A stretch of 64,000 bases of DNA, taken from Sorangium aterium (GTDB lineage Bacteria > Myxococcota_A > Polyangia > Polyangiales > Polyangiaceae). Positions 1-7,751 of this stretch are shown here, piece by piece (positions within the stretch are counted from its first letter, which is position 1; every line of letters begins with the position of its first letter). The stretch lies in the NCBI RefSeq assembly GCF_028368935.1, contig NZ_JAQNDK010000004.1:744001-808000 (forward strand), given 5' to 3'. A program made the position numbers and the translations under genes. Below the pieces are notes generated by a model. It had not been told where the DNA came from. It did not search any database and saw nothing but the letters and a program-made list of their open reading frames with translations.

Positions 1-1
1 G

Positions 2-100
2 CGCGTCGTCCCCGTCAGCGCGCCGCGCCCGAGGTCCCGCACCGACCACGAGATCAAGGCCCTCGTCGACGAGGTGCGCGGCTATCTCCTCGAGGCGTAG
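2..100 (+). CDS. C-terminal end of an unidentified protein (partial)
   Basis: An open frame enters from the left edge and stops at a TAG at 98-100, giving 32 residues that end in an amphipathic helix-like stretch (EIKALVDEVRGYLLEA). Codon use fits this genome, with strong G/C at third positions. The perfect inverted repeat at 164-187 could terminate it. The fragment is too short to assign a family, and there is no other evidence that it is translated. Confidence 0.45.
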   Translation, partial: RVVPVSAPRPRSRTDHEIKALVDEVRGYLLEA

Positions 101-163
101 CGCGACGGATCGAGGCGCAGCGTGACGGAAGGCCAGAAGCCATCCGAGACAACCGGTGGGGTC

Positions 164-187
164 GCGCCAGAGAAAGATCTCTGGCGC
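164..187. promoter_or_regulatory. Perfect 10-bp inverted repeat (operator or terminator)
   Basis: GCGCCAGAGA at 164-173 is followed by a 4-nt spacer and its exact reverse complement at 178-187. The right arm covers the place where the -35 element of the promoter ahead of the sigma-54 activator gene should lie, which suits a repressor or autoregulatory site. It is also 64 nt after the stop of the upstream partial gene and has no T-run, so a terminator role is possible but less well supported. Confidence 0.6.
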
Positions 188-210
188 ATGGCAGGTGCAT
201 CCGTTATAAT
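182..210 (+). promoter_or_regulatory. Candidate sigma-70 promoter of the sigma-54 activator gene
   Basis: A perfect TATAAT lies at 205-210, rare in such GC-rich DNA, 37 bp before the ATG at 247. With a 17-bp spacer the -35 hexamer would be TGGCGC at 182-187, a poor match that falls inside the right arm of the inverted repeat. A weak -35 under an operator suggests a regulated promoter. Confidence 0.5.
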
Positions 211-246
211 GGATGAACCGTCCGCTATCATGGTGAGTGAAGCCCG

Positions 247-1416
247 ATGACGATGCCATTGCTCACGCTTCCCAACACGAGCTCGTTGGCCCTTTCCGTG
301 CGCGCCAAGGCGCTTGTCTTCGAGGATCCGCGCTCGCAGGCGATCCTCGAGCGGATCCGGCAGCTCTCCCCGAGCGACGCGACGTTGCTCGTGACGGGGG
401 AGACCGGCACGGGCAAGGAGATCGTGGCCCGTCACATCCACACGCTGAGCCACCGGCGGGGGCGGCCCTTCGTGGCGGTCAACTGCGGCGCCTGGTCGGA
501 GTCCCTCGTCGAGAGCGAGCTGTTCGGCCACGAGAAGGGCGCCTTCACGGGGGCGACGACCTCGAAGGCCGGGTGGTTCGAGGCCGCGGACGGCGGAACG
601 CTGTTCCTCGACGAGATCGGGGATCTGTCGCTGCCGCTCCAGGTCAAGCTGCTCCGCGTGCTGCAGGAGCGCGAGGTGGTGCGGCTCGGCTCGCGCCAGC
701 CGATCCCGATCGACGTGCGGCTCATCGCGGCGACCAACGTGAACCTGGAGGAGGCGGTGATCGCGCGGAAGTTCCGCGAGGATCTCTTCTACCGGCTCAA
801 CGTGGCGACGCTGTCGCTCCCGCCGCTGCGCGAGCGGCCGGGCGACATCCTCCCGCTGGCGCGCTACTTCATCGAGCTCTACACGCACCGGCTCGGCTCG
901 GGGCCGGCCGTGCTCACGGCGGAGGCGACGGCGCGGCTCCTCGGGCACCCTTGGCCCGGGAACATCCGGGAGCTCGAGAACGCGATGCACCACGCGCTCC
1001 TTGTCTGCAAAGGCCAGGAGATCACCCCGGCGGATCTGCGCCTGACGGCGCTCCAGCCGAAGGCGGGGGCGAGCATTCCTCCGCCGGAGCAGGGGGCGAC
1101 GGACGCGGTGTCCCAGGTGAGGCCGACGCCGCAGGCGACGGCGCTGGAGGGCGCGCTGCTCGCGCTGTTCGAGCAGAACCTGCCGAACCTGCACGAGCAG
1201 ATCGAGGAGACGATCATCCGGACGGCGTACCGCTACTGCGATCGCAACCAGCTCCAGACGGCGAGGCTGCTCGGCATCAGCAGGAACATCGTGCGCGCGC
1301 GGCTCGCGCAGTTCGGAGAGCTGGCGCGCTACCGGGCGTCGCGCGGCGGGGCGGCGGCCGCGGCGTTCGGGCGAGGAGAGGCGAGCTCCGCGTCGCGCGC
1401 CCCGGGGACGACCTGA
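247..1416 (+). CDS. Sigma-54-dependent transcriptional activator without sensory domain
   Basis: This 389-residue bacterial enhancer-binding protein should remodel sigma-54 RNA polymerase using ATP. The AAA+ domain begins almost at the N-terminus: Walker A GETGTGKE at about 51-58, the sigma-54 contact loop GAFTGA at 98-103, and Walker B with LFLDEIGD near 119-126. A WPGNIREL segment follows. A Fis-type helix-turn-helix closes the protein ([20 protein letters not shown] region). No receiver, FHA, GAF or PAS domain precedes the AAA+ core, so activity is probably set by expression level or a partner. This layout resembles the SfnR-like group. A TATAAT promoter with an overlapping palindrome lies just upstream. 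No sigma-54 target promoter was found next to it, so its regulon is unknown. Confidence 0.9.
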   Translation: MTMPLLTLPNTSSLALSVRAKALVFEDPRSQAILERIRQLSPSDATLLVTGETGTGKEIVARHIHTLSHRRGRPFVAVNCGAWSESLVESELFGHEKGAFTGATTSKAGWFEAADGGTLFLDEIGDLSLPLQVKLLRVLQEREVVRLGSRQPIPIDVRLIAATNVNLEEAVIARKFREDLFYRLNVATLSLPPLRERPGDILPLARYFIELYTHRLGSGPAVLTAEATARLLGHPWPGNIRELENAMHHALLVCKGQEITPADLRLTALQPKAGASIPPPEQGATDAVSQVRPTPQATALEGALLALFEQNLPNLHEQIEETIIRTAYRYCDRNQLQTARLLGISRNIVRARLAQFGELARYRASRGGAAAAAFGRGEASSASRAPGTT

Positions 1417-1497
1417 GCGGGCGCTGGGCGAGCGCGTCAGGTCGGCTGTGCGGGGTGCGGCGGGCGCGGTGAGGCGAGCGATGCCGGCGGGGGCGGC

Positions 1498-2489
1498 TCA
1501 GGAGCGCGATGGGGAGGTCGGCCGGGGGCGACCTGGCGTGCGGGGGCGAGCCCTCGCGGCCGGGGTTTTGATCCCGAGGGCCTCTCGCACCGTCGTGGCC
1601 GTGGCCGCCTGCGCGATCCACCGATCGAGCTTCGCCGTGTCGGCGCAGGCCCGGATGCGCGCCTCTTCGTCCTGCAAGGGGGAGAGCCCGCGCGCCCGCA
1701 GCAGCGTGATCAGCGCGTCTTGACGGCCCTTGGCCTCGCCCTCGGCCCGGCCCTCGGCCCGGCCCTTGGCCTCGCCCTCGGCCCGGCCCTTCTTCCGCCC
1801 CTGCGCTTCGAGGAAAAGGCGGAGCTTCCGGGCAGCGGGTGTCTCCGGGATCTTGTCGGGGTTCATCGAGGCCTCCCTGAGGAGCTCCAGCATTCGCTCG
1901 CTGAGCACGGAGAGGATCGCACGCTGCTGGGCCCGTCGCAACGCGCGCGGGAGCCGCTCGGTCAGCTCGAACGCGCGCTCGACGACGGCGCGCGCCCCAG
2001 GCCCATGGCGGTGCTGCATGGCCCAGGCCGCGAAGAGCGCCAGCTCCGGGTGGCGCTCGTCGAGCAGCGCCTTGCCCTCGGCGTGGCCGAGGTGGAGCAC
2101 GACCGGCTTGAGCTGGAGCAACGTCCCGAGGCGCGTCCGCGCGCACGCCACGCGCTCGGCCCAGCGGGCGACGGCGCGGCGCGCGGTGATGACGATCACG
2201 TCGCCGAGCGCGCCAGTCTGACTGAAGAGCAGGCTGGCCGCGAGGGGCCATCGGCGGCGCTTGGCCGGTCGACGCTGCGCTGGAGCTCGACCAGGACCCA
2301 GCGGCGCCGGCCGCCATGAAGGACGAGATCGAGCCGCAGCTCCGCCGGCTTCACGAAGCGGAGCGTGGCGTCGGCGGGCCTGAGGCGCCGCGGCAGCTGC
2401 ACGCCGGTGAGCTTGGAGACGAGCGCGCCGAGCAACCCCGGCTGCTCGCGCAATGCGACGATCAAAACCTCGTGCGGTGTGCTCGGCAC
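1498..2489 (-). pseudogene. Rpn/PD-(D/E)XK-like family protein, frameshifted
   Basis: Two overlapping minus-strand frames make one gene. The first, from 2489, encodes the N-terminal part (MPSTPHEVLIVALREQPGLL, then LDLVLHGGRRRWVLVELQ). The second carries the rest (LGDVIVITARRAVARW through LLRARGLSPLQDEEARIRAC). The frames join at about 2260-2266, where GACCGGCCAAG lacks one base relative to the expected Asp-Arg-Pro-Lys codons. The C-terminal part has a charged tandem linker (GRAEGEAKGRAEG) followed by a short helical domain, typical of the large paralogous family in Sorangium genomes related to Rpn/YhgA nuclease-like proteins. A single base loss, real or a sequencing error, breaks an otherwise well-preserved gene. 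Confidence 0.65.
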
Positions 2490-2762
2490 GGCGCGTGACT
2501 ACGCCGAAACGGTGTTAAGCGGCCAAGTTCTGCTCGCCTCGCGTGCGCACCTCACAGCAGCGCGTCGCAGGCACGCAGAAATCCAAATGGCTGCGTCGAT
2601 CGACGCGGAATGAACCAATTCTTCAACGCCACGCCTGCGTCGCCGGACGCGCAACGCTTGATTGAAGATGCGCTTGTGACATCGACCAGGCGCTTCGCGT
2701 CGCCCGCGCTTCTCGGCTCCCCGCTCCCCAGCTCCGCTCCCTCCAGGGCCCGCGGCGCGCGC

Positions 2763-3221
2763 TCAAGCGTGGCTCGCGCGCGTGGAGGGCTGCCCGGCCT
2801 TGGTCTCGATCCAGCGCTCCAGATCGGCGCGCGAGGTCACGCCGCTGCGGCGATCGAGCTCTCGCCCTCCGTTGAAGAGCACGAAGGTGGGCACCCCCTG
2901 GATGCGCCGGCGCCCGGCCTCCGCCGGATCGGCGTCGGTGTCGACCTTGAGGACCAGCACCTTGCCCGCATTCCTGCGGCCGAGCTCGTCGAGGGTCGGC
3001 GCGACGACACGGCACGGGCCGCACCAGGTGGCCCAGTAGTCGACAAGGACGGGGACAGGAGAGCTCGCTATCGCCTGTTCGAGCGCGGCCCCGTCCACCG
3101 GCTGCGGAGCGCCCGTCGTGTCGAGGTGGGCCTTGCAGCGGCCACAGACCGGCCGATCCTTGATCCTCTGGTCCGCAACCCGGTTGATCGAGCCGCAACG
3201 GCCGCAACGGTAGATAGCCAT
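2763..3221 (-). CDS. trxC: Thioredoxin 2-type protein with N-terminal zinc ribbon
   Basis: This is a cytoplasmic disulfide reductase of 152 residues. Two CxxC pairs (CGRC at 6-9 and 26-29) form the zinc ribbon that separates TrxC from TrxA. The thioredoxin fold has WCGPC at 66-70, the cis-Pro loop (GVPTF) and a C-terminal helix. The start at 3221 gives MAIYRCGRCG, the usual TrxC beginning; an in-frame ATG at 3263 would add an Arg-rich extension of no known role. The SRPBCC gene lies 124 bp upstream on the same strand and may be co-transcribed. In other bacteria TrxC has a zinc-dependent role in oxidative stress; nothing here shows regulation directly. Confidence 0.9.
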   Translation of the reverse strand: MAIYRCGRCGSINRVADQRIKDRPVCGRCKAHLDTTGAPQPVDGAALEQAIASSPVPVLVDYWATWCGPCRVVAPTLDELGRRNAGKVLVLKVDTDADPAEAGRRRIQGVPTFVLFNGGRELDRRSGVTSRADLERWIETKAGQPSTRASHA

Positions 3222-3345
3222 GCTCCTTCTCCTCGCCGCCGCGTGCCGCGGCATTGCGAGCAACTTGGGTCCGGCGTACGCCTTGGCAACCAGCGGGGCG
3301 TGGGCCGCGCGGCGGACGTGGCGGACGCGGCGGTCGGCGAGCGGG

Positions 3346-3804
3346 CTACCGCGGCGGGGCTTCGCAGGCCCGTCGCGTCACCTCGTGGCGGTAGTCGAAC
3401 ATCCGCTCCAGCTTGCGCCGGACGAAGCGACCGCCGCCGAGCCGGCCGAGCACGCCGAGCGGGAGCTCGTACTCCACGCGGTCCGTGAGGTAGCAGCCGC
3501 CCGAGCCGTCGGGGTCCATTCGGTGCGTGTGCACCCAGCGCTTGAACGGCCCGCTGCGCTGCGTGTCCTGGAACATCCGGCCCCGCTCGTACTGCGTGTG
3601 CTCCGCGACCCAGCGCAGCAGGACGGGGCCGACGCGCGTCTCGACGACCACGCGCGCGCCGACGAGGATGCCGCCGGTCTTCTCCAGCACGCGCGCGTGC
3701 TCCCAGGGGGGCGTGAGGCGCTCGAGGGCGTCAGGCTCCTCGTGGAAGGCGAAGACCCGCTCGGGGGGCGCGGCGATGCGCGTGCGCTTCTCGAAGGTGG
3801 GCAT
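3346..3804 (-). CDS. SRPBCC-family (START-like) ligand-binding protein
   Basis: This 152-residue protein starts at the internal ATG at 3804 (MPTFEKRTRIAAPPERVFAF), which places the first strand of the fold at the N-terminus; an upstream ATG at 3876 adds a Cys/Arg-rich tail unlike the family. Typical segments follow: the ERLTPPWEHARV loop, the RWVAEHTQYERGRMFQDTQ strand pair, the FKRWVHTHRM strand and a C-terminal helix. This matches the cyclase/dehydrase-like SRPBCC group often found beside nucleotide-sugar epimerase (YfcH-like) genes. Ligand and pathway cannot be deduced. Confidence 0.8.
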   Translation of the reverse strand: MPTFEKRTRIAAPPERVFAFHEEPDALERLTPPWEHARVLEKTGGILVGARVVVETRVGPVLLRWVAEHTQYERGRMFQDTQRSGPFKRWVHTHRMDPDGSGGCYLTDRVEYELPLGVLGRLGGGRFVRRKLERMFDYRHEVTRRACEAPPR

Positions 3805-3977
3805 GCGCGAGCATGGATCGCATCGCGCCCCTCTTCGAGAAGCACACACGCATGCCGTCGCTCCTGGCGACGGCACGCCGGAGAGGGGATGTCGCTTTGT
3901 TGTTTCGCTGACGACATATTCTCACAGGAGCACGTGAGTACCGTCCAAACTTCAATCCACCCAGAGGGGAGCGTCTC

Positions 3978-5267
3978 ATGATCAGGAAGAGCGCCAGATT
4001 GAGCACGGCCACGGCGCTTGTCGCGCTGCCTGTCGCTGCGCTGAGCGCGTGCTCCAGCGGCGACGAGTCGGTGCAGCCCGCGCCGCTGCCGGCCCCGCCG
4101 GCCGAGGACGATGCCGGGCAGTTCAGCGTGCAGCTCGGCCCGCGGCCGTATTACCTCGTCGCGGACATGGAAGAAGGCGAGCTGAAGGAGAAGCTGCTTT
4201 CGTGCTCCGAGGGGCCCTTCCAGCGGACCGATTTCTCCATCGGCCATCGCGGCGCTTGCATGCAGTTCCCCGAGCACACGAGGGAGTCGTACGAGGCGGC
4301 CGCCCGCATGGGCGCTGGCATCGTCGAGTGCGACGTGACCTTCACCAAGGACCGAAAGCTCGTGTGCCGTCACGCCCAGTGCGATCTCCACACGACGACG
4401 AACATCCTCACGATCCCGGAGCTCGCCGAGAAGTGCTCGGAGCCGTTCGCGCCGGCCGACGCCGAGGCCGGGACGCCCGCGTCGGCGAAGTGCTGCACGA
4501 GCGACATCACCCTCGCCGAGTTCAAGCGGCTCTGCGGAAAGATGGACTCCGCGAACCCGGACGCGGCTACGGCCCTGGAGTACATGGCCGCGACGCCCAC
4601 ATTCCGCACGGACCTCTACGCCAGCTGCGGCACGCTGCTCACGCACGCCGAGAGCATCGAGCTCTTCTCGAGCCTGGGCGTCAAGTTCACCCCGGAGCTC
4701 AAGGTCCCGGAGGTGGAGATGCCGTACGAGGGCGAGTACGAGCAACAGGACTTCGCGCAGCAGATGATCGACGAGTACAAGGCGGCCGACATCGACCCGA
4801 AGCAGGTGTTTGCGCAGTCGTTCAGCCTCGACGACGTGCTCTACTGGCTCGCGAGAGAGCCGGAGTTCGGCGCGCAGGCCGTGTACCTCGACGAGCGCGT
4901 CGATACCGCCGAGGGGTACGAGGAGGCGGTCTCCGGGATGCAGCGCCTCGCGGATCAGGGCGTGAAGATCATCGCGCCGCCGATGTTCGCGCTCGTGACG
5001 CTCGACGGCAAAGGACGGATCGTGCCCTCGGACTACGCCGAGGCCGCCAAGGCCGCTGGCCTCGACATCATCACATGGACGCTCGAGCGCTCGGGCCCGC
5101 TGGCGAGCGGCGGGGGCTACTATTACCAGTCGGTCACGGACAGCATCGACAACGACGGCGACACGATGGTGATGCTCGACGTGCTCGCGCGCGACGTGGG
5201 CGTCCGCGGCGTCTTCTCCGACTGGCCGGCCACCGTGACGTACTACGCGAGCTGCATGGGCCTCTGA
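3978..5267 (+). CDS. Glycerophosphodiester phosphodiesterase-family lipoprotein
   Basis: This 429-residue protein has a lipoprotein signal (lipobox LSAC, Cys25) and an Ala/Pro-rich linker, followed by a GDPD TIM barrel. The barrel starts at [14 protein letters not shown] (catalytic-type His90, Arg91). The metal-binding pair GIVECDV (Glu117, Asp119) follows, then the second His region [10 protein letters not shown]. It should hydrolyse glycerophosphodiesters at the cell surface or in the periplasm. It is longer than GlpQ because of an insertion rich in Cys ([15 protein letters not shown] and [18 protein letters not shown]) also seen in fungal-like GDPDs. A good AGGGGAG ribosome site precedes the ATG. 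It is divergent from the SRPBCC gene. Confidence 0.88.
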   Translation: MIRKSARLSTATALVALPVAALSACSSGDESVQPAPLPAPPAEDDAGQFSVQLGPRPYYLVADMEEGELKEKLLSCSEGPFQRTDFSIGHRGACMQFPEHTRESYEAAARMGAGIVECDVTFTKDRKLVCRHAQCDLHTTTNILTIPELAEKCSEPFAPADAEAGTPASAKCCTSDITLAEFKRLCGKMDSANPDAATALEYMAATPTFRTDLYASCGTLLTHAESIELFSSLGVKFTPELKVPEVEMPYEGEYEQQDFAQQMIDEYKAADIDPKQVFAQSFSLDDVLYWLAREPEFGAQAVYLDERVDTAEGYEEAVSGMQRLADQGVKIIAPPMFALVTLDGKGRIVPSDYAEAAKAAGLDIITWTLERSGPLASGGGYYYQSVTDSIDNDGDTMVMLDVLARDVGVRGVFSDWPATVTYYASCMGL

Positions 5268-5277
5268 GGCGGGCGGC

Positions 5278-5302
5278 CCGGGAGCAGAGCGCACGCTCCC
5301 GG
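5278..5302. terminator. Hairpin between convergent genes
   Basis: CCGGGAGC at 5278-5285 pairs perfectly with GCTCCCGG at 5295-5302 across a 9-nt loop. It sits in the 69-bp gap between the GDPD gene (+) and the PAP2 gene (-) and could stop transcription from either side. There is no T-run. Confidence 0.5.
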
Positions 5303-5336
5303 TCGCCGGGCCCCCGGCGGCCTCTCGACGGCCGCA

Positions 5337-6140
5337 TCAGAACGCCCACGACCAGGTGACCGCGGCGGGCTCGGGGGGCGGGCCGGGCATCACGCCGGCC
5401 GCGTACCGGGCCTTGGTCGGCTGGATCGGGTGGACGGCCGCGATCGCGAAGCCCGTCACGTGGCCCAGGATCATGCCGGCGCCGACGTCCTGCCAGGAGT
5501 GCGCGCCGGCGCCGATCCGCAGCGCCATCGTCACCACCGTGGCCGCCTCGGCGAGGGCGAGCGCGCCGAGGCGCGGCGCGGCGTCGCCGGTCGTGCGCAG
5601 CGCGAGGTTCAGGCGCGCGCCCGCGATGGCGGCCACCGGGGTCGTGTGACCCGAGGGGAAGGCGTCGAAATCGAGGTCGGTCTCGCCGCACCGATCGGTC
5701 CGCCACGAGCGCGGCCGGCACCGGCCCGCCAGGCGCTTGATCACGTTCGAGAGGCCGGTCGACAGCGCCGCCGCCTCGACCTCGATGAGCGATGTCCTGA
5801 GCGCCCGCGCGTAGGGGCGGGGGACGCCGGCGCCCCCGAGGTAGCTGCCCTCGAGGGCGTACCCGCTGCCGAGGAGGAGCAGCGTGCCCGCTGCGGCGCC
5901 GGTGATATCGCTGGCGAGGCCGATCGCGTCGTTGCGCTCCTCGCTGGAGGCGGCGCCCCACCCGGAGCGCCGCTGCGGGAGCAGGTACGCCGCGAGCGAG
6001 GCGGTGCAGGCCGCGGCGAGGGCCACCTCGCCGCCCGGCGTGCCGAACGCCCAGTCCGGGGCCGCCGGCCCCGTCTGCGCGGCGGCGGGCGCGCTCCACG
6101 CCAGCGCGCACACGCAGGCGAGCAGCGCGGCGTACCTCAC
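5337..6140 (-). CDS. PAP2-family membrane phosphatase
   Basis: This is a 267-residue phosphatidic-acid-phosphatase-type enzyme. It has an N-terminal signal or membrane segment and all three signature motifs. Motif 1 is K135-x6-R142-P143 (KRLAGRCRP), motif 2 is PSGH at 162-165, and motif 3 is R208-x5-H214-x3-D218 (RIGAGAHSWQD). Hydrophobic helices surround these, so the active site should face the periplasm and dephosphorylate lipid or isoprenoid phosphates. The GTG start overlaps the TGA of the upstream M16 gene (GTGA at 6137-6140), so the two are probably translationally coupled. Motif 3 normally begins Ser-Arg; here the residue before Arg is Leu. Confidence 0.85.
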   Translation of the reverse strand: MRYAALLACVCALAWSAPAAAQTGPAAPDWAFGTPGGEVALAAACTASLAAYLLPQRRSGWGAASSEERNDAIGLASDITGAAAGTLLLLGSGYALEGSYLGGAGVPRPYARALRTSLIEVEAAALSTGLSNVIKRLAGRCRPRSWRTDRCGETDLDFDAFPSGHTTPVAAIAGARLNLALRTTGDAAPRLGALALAEAATVVTMALRIGAGAHSWQDVGAGMILGHVTGFAIAAVHPIQPTKARYAAGVMPGPPPEPAAVTWSWAF

Positions 6141-7747
6141 GGCTTCTTCGCTGCGGGGGGCGCTGCGGGCTTCGAGGGCGCGGCAGGCTGCGCGGGCGCC
6201 GCCGGCTTGCCGGCCGCCGCCGCCGGCCCGGCCGTCACGCCTGGCGCCTTCTGCACGATGACCTCACCGAGCTGCAACGCCGAGAGCTGTTCTCCGACAG
6301 CGCCGGCGTCGCCCACCAGGACGACCCGGAGCTGCTCGGGCGCGAGGTACTTCTGCGCGACCCGCTGCACGTCCGCGGCCGTGATCCGCTGGAGCCTCGC
6401 CGGTCGCGTCGCGTACTCGTCGAGCGGCAGATCGTAGACCGCGAGGCCCGCGATCGTCGACGCGGTCGCGTCCGCCGTCTCGAAGCGCGCCGGCAGCTGG
6501 CGGATGAGGTTCGCCTTGGCGTCCGCGAGCTCCTCGCTCGTGACGGGCTCCCTCCGCATCCGGTCGATCTCCGCGAAGATCTCCCGCACGGCGGGGCCCG
6601 TGTTCTCCCGCACGATGGCGCCGCCCGCGGAGAACGGGCCGGCTCCGTGGCGCATGTCGAAGCCGGAGCGCGCGCCGTAGGTGTAGGCGTGCTTCTCGCG
6701 CAGGTTCAGGTTGAGGCGGCTCGAGAACTGCCCGCCGAGGAGGGTGTTCATCACGAGCAGCGCGTCGTAGTCCGTCGTCGCGCGCGGCACGCCCGGCAGC
6801 GCCACCGTCACGGTCGACTGCGTGAGCCCAGGCCGATCGACGACAACGACGCGCGGCGCGCCCGCGGCGATCGCCGGCGGATCGGCGGGGAGCGCCGCCT
6901 TCGCGGGGGCGGGCGGCGCGGAGGCCGGGCCCTTCCAGGCGCCGAAGACCCGCTCCACTTCCTTCACCGCGTCGGCCTTGGTGATGTCCCCGGCGATGGC
7001 GACGGTCGTCAGCTCCGGCCGGAACTGCGCGGCGTGGAACTTCGCCAGGGCGCCCGCCGTGATCTTCTTCAGCGCCGCCTCGGTGCCGATCAGCGGCGCG
7101 TTGTACGGGTGGCCCTCGGGGTAGAGGACCTGGGCCTGGGCGATGGAGAGGAGCGACGCGGGGCGATCGTTCATCTCGGCGAGCTGGGTGATGCGGCGCG
7201 ACCGCTCGCGCTCGATCTCGGCCGGCGCGAAGGCGGGGTTCATGTACGCGTCGCCGAGCAGCGTGAGCATCTCCCCGAACCGCGGCGTCACGCTCTGGCC
7301 CTCCACGCCGCCGCCGTCGAAGCCGACCGCGGACGAGAAGCTCGCGCCGAGCTTGCCGAGCGCGTCGCTGAGCGAAAGCGCGCTGCGGGTCCTGGTGCCC
7401 TGCATGAGCATCGCGCCCGCGAACGCGCCGACGCCCGGCTCGGCCTGATCGGCGCCGCGGACGGTCGTCACGTCCACGGCCACGATCGGAAGCTCGTGCC
7501 GCTCCACGACGAGGACGCGGATCCCGTTGGCGAGCTTCGCCTCCTCGATCTGCGGCGGCCGGAAGACCACCTCCGGCCCCGGAGGAGGCGGCGATCTGCG
7601 GAAGTCGTCCGCCGCCGCGGCGGCGGGCGGCGCCGCGGCGGGGGGCGGCGCGCCGGGGGGCGCGGGGGGCGGCGTCGAGGTGACCGGAGCGCAGGCGGCG
7701 AGCGCCACGGCTGCGAGCGAGGCGGAGACGGTTCGTTTCATGCGCAT
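6137..7747 (-). CDS. M16-family peptidase, non-catalytic subunit (lipoprotein)
   Basis: This 536-residue protein has a lipobox (ALAAC, Cys19), a Pro/Ala-rich linker and two M16 domains. At the position of the zinc motif HxxEH it reads AFAGA (about 108-112), so it cannot bind zinc. It does keep the Arg/Tyr-type segment of the C-terminal domain (LREKHAYTYGARSGF). This is the expected partner of the catalytic M16 protein encoded 4 bp upstream, which has HLFEH. Split heterodimeric M16B peptidases of this kind are known in Gram-negative bacteria. Lipidation suggests action at the periplasmic face of a membrane. The C-terminus is Ala/Pro-rich. A second in-frame ATG (MKRTV) lies 6 nt inside. Confidence 0.88.
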   Translation of the reverse strand: MRMKRTVSASLAAVALAACAPVTSTPPPAPPGAPPPAAAPPAAAAADDFRRSPPPPGPEVVFRPPQIEEAKLANGIRVLVVERHELPIVAVDVTTVRGADQAEPGVGAFAGAMLMQGTRTRSALSLSDALGKLGASFSSAVGFDGGGVEGQSVTPRFGEMLTLLGDAYMNPAFAPAEIERERSRRITQLAEMNDRPASLLSIAQAQVLYPEGHPYNAPLIGTEAALKKITAGALAKFHAAQFRPELTTVAIAGDITKADAVKEVERVFGAWKGPASAPPAPAKAALPADPPAIAAGAPRVVVVDRPGLTQSTVTVALPGVPRATTDYDALLVMNTLLGGQFSSRLNLNLREKHAYTYGARSGFDMRHGAGPFSAGGAIVRENTGPAVREIFAEIDRMRREPVTSEELADAKANLIRQLPARFETADATASTIAGLAVYDLPLDEYATRPARLQRITAADVQRVAQKYLAPEQLRVVLVGDAGAVGEQLSALQLGEVIVQKAPGVTAGPAAAAGKPAAPAQPAAPSKPAAPPAAKKP

Positions 7748-7751
7748 GGGC

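Noticed and set aside
182-200. Sigma-54 (-24/-12) promoter before the activator gene
   Set aside because: TGGCGC and GTGCA are present, but the GG-to-GC spacing is 12 nt instead of 10.
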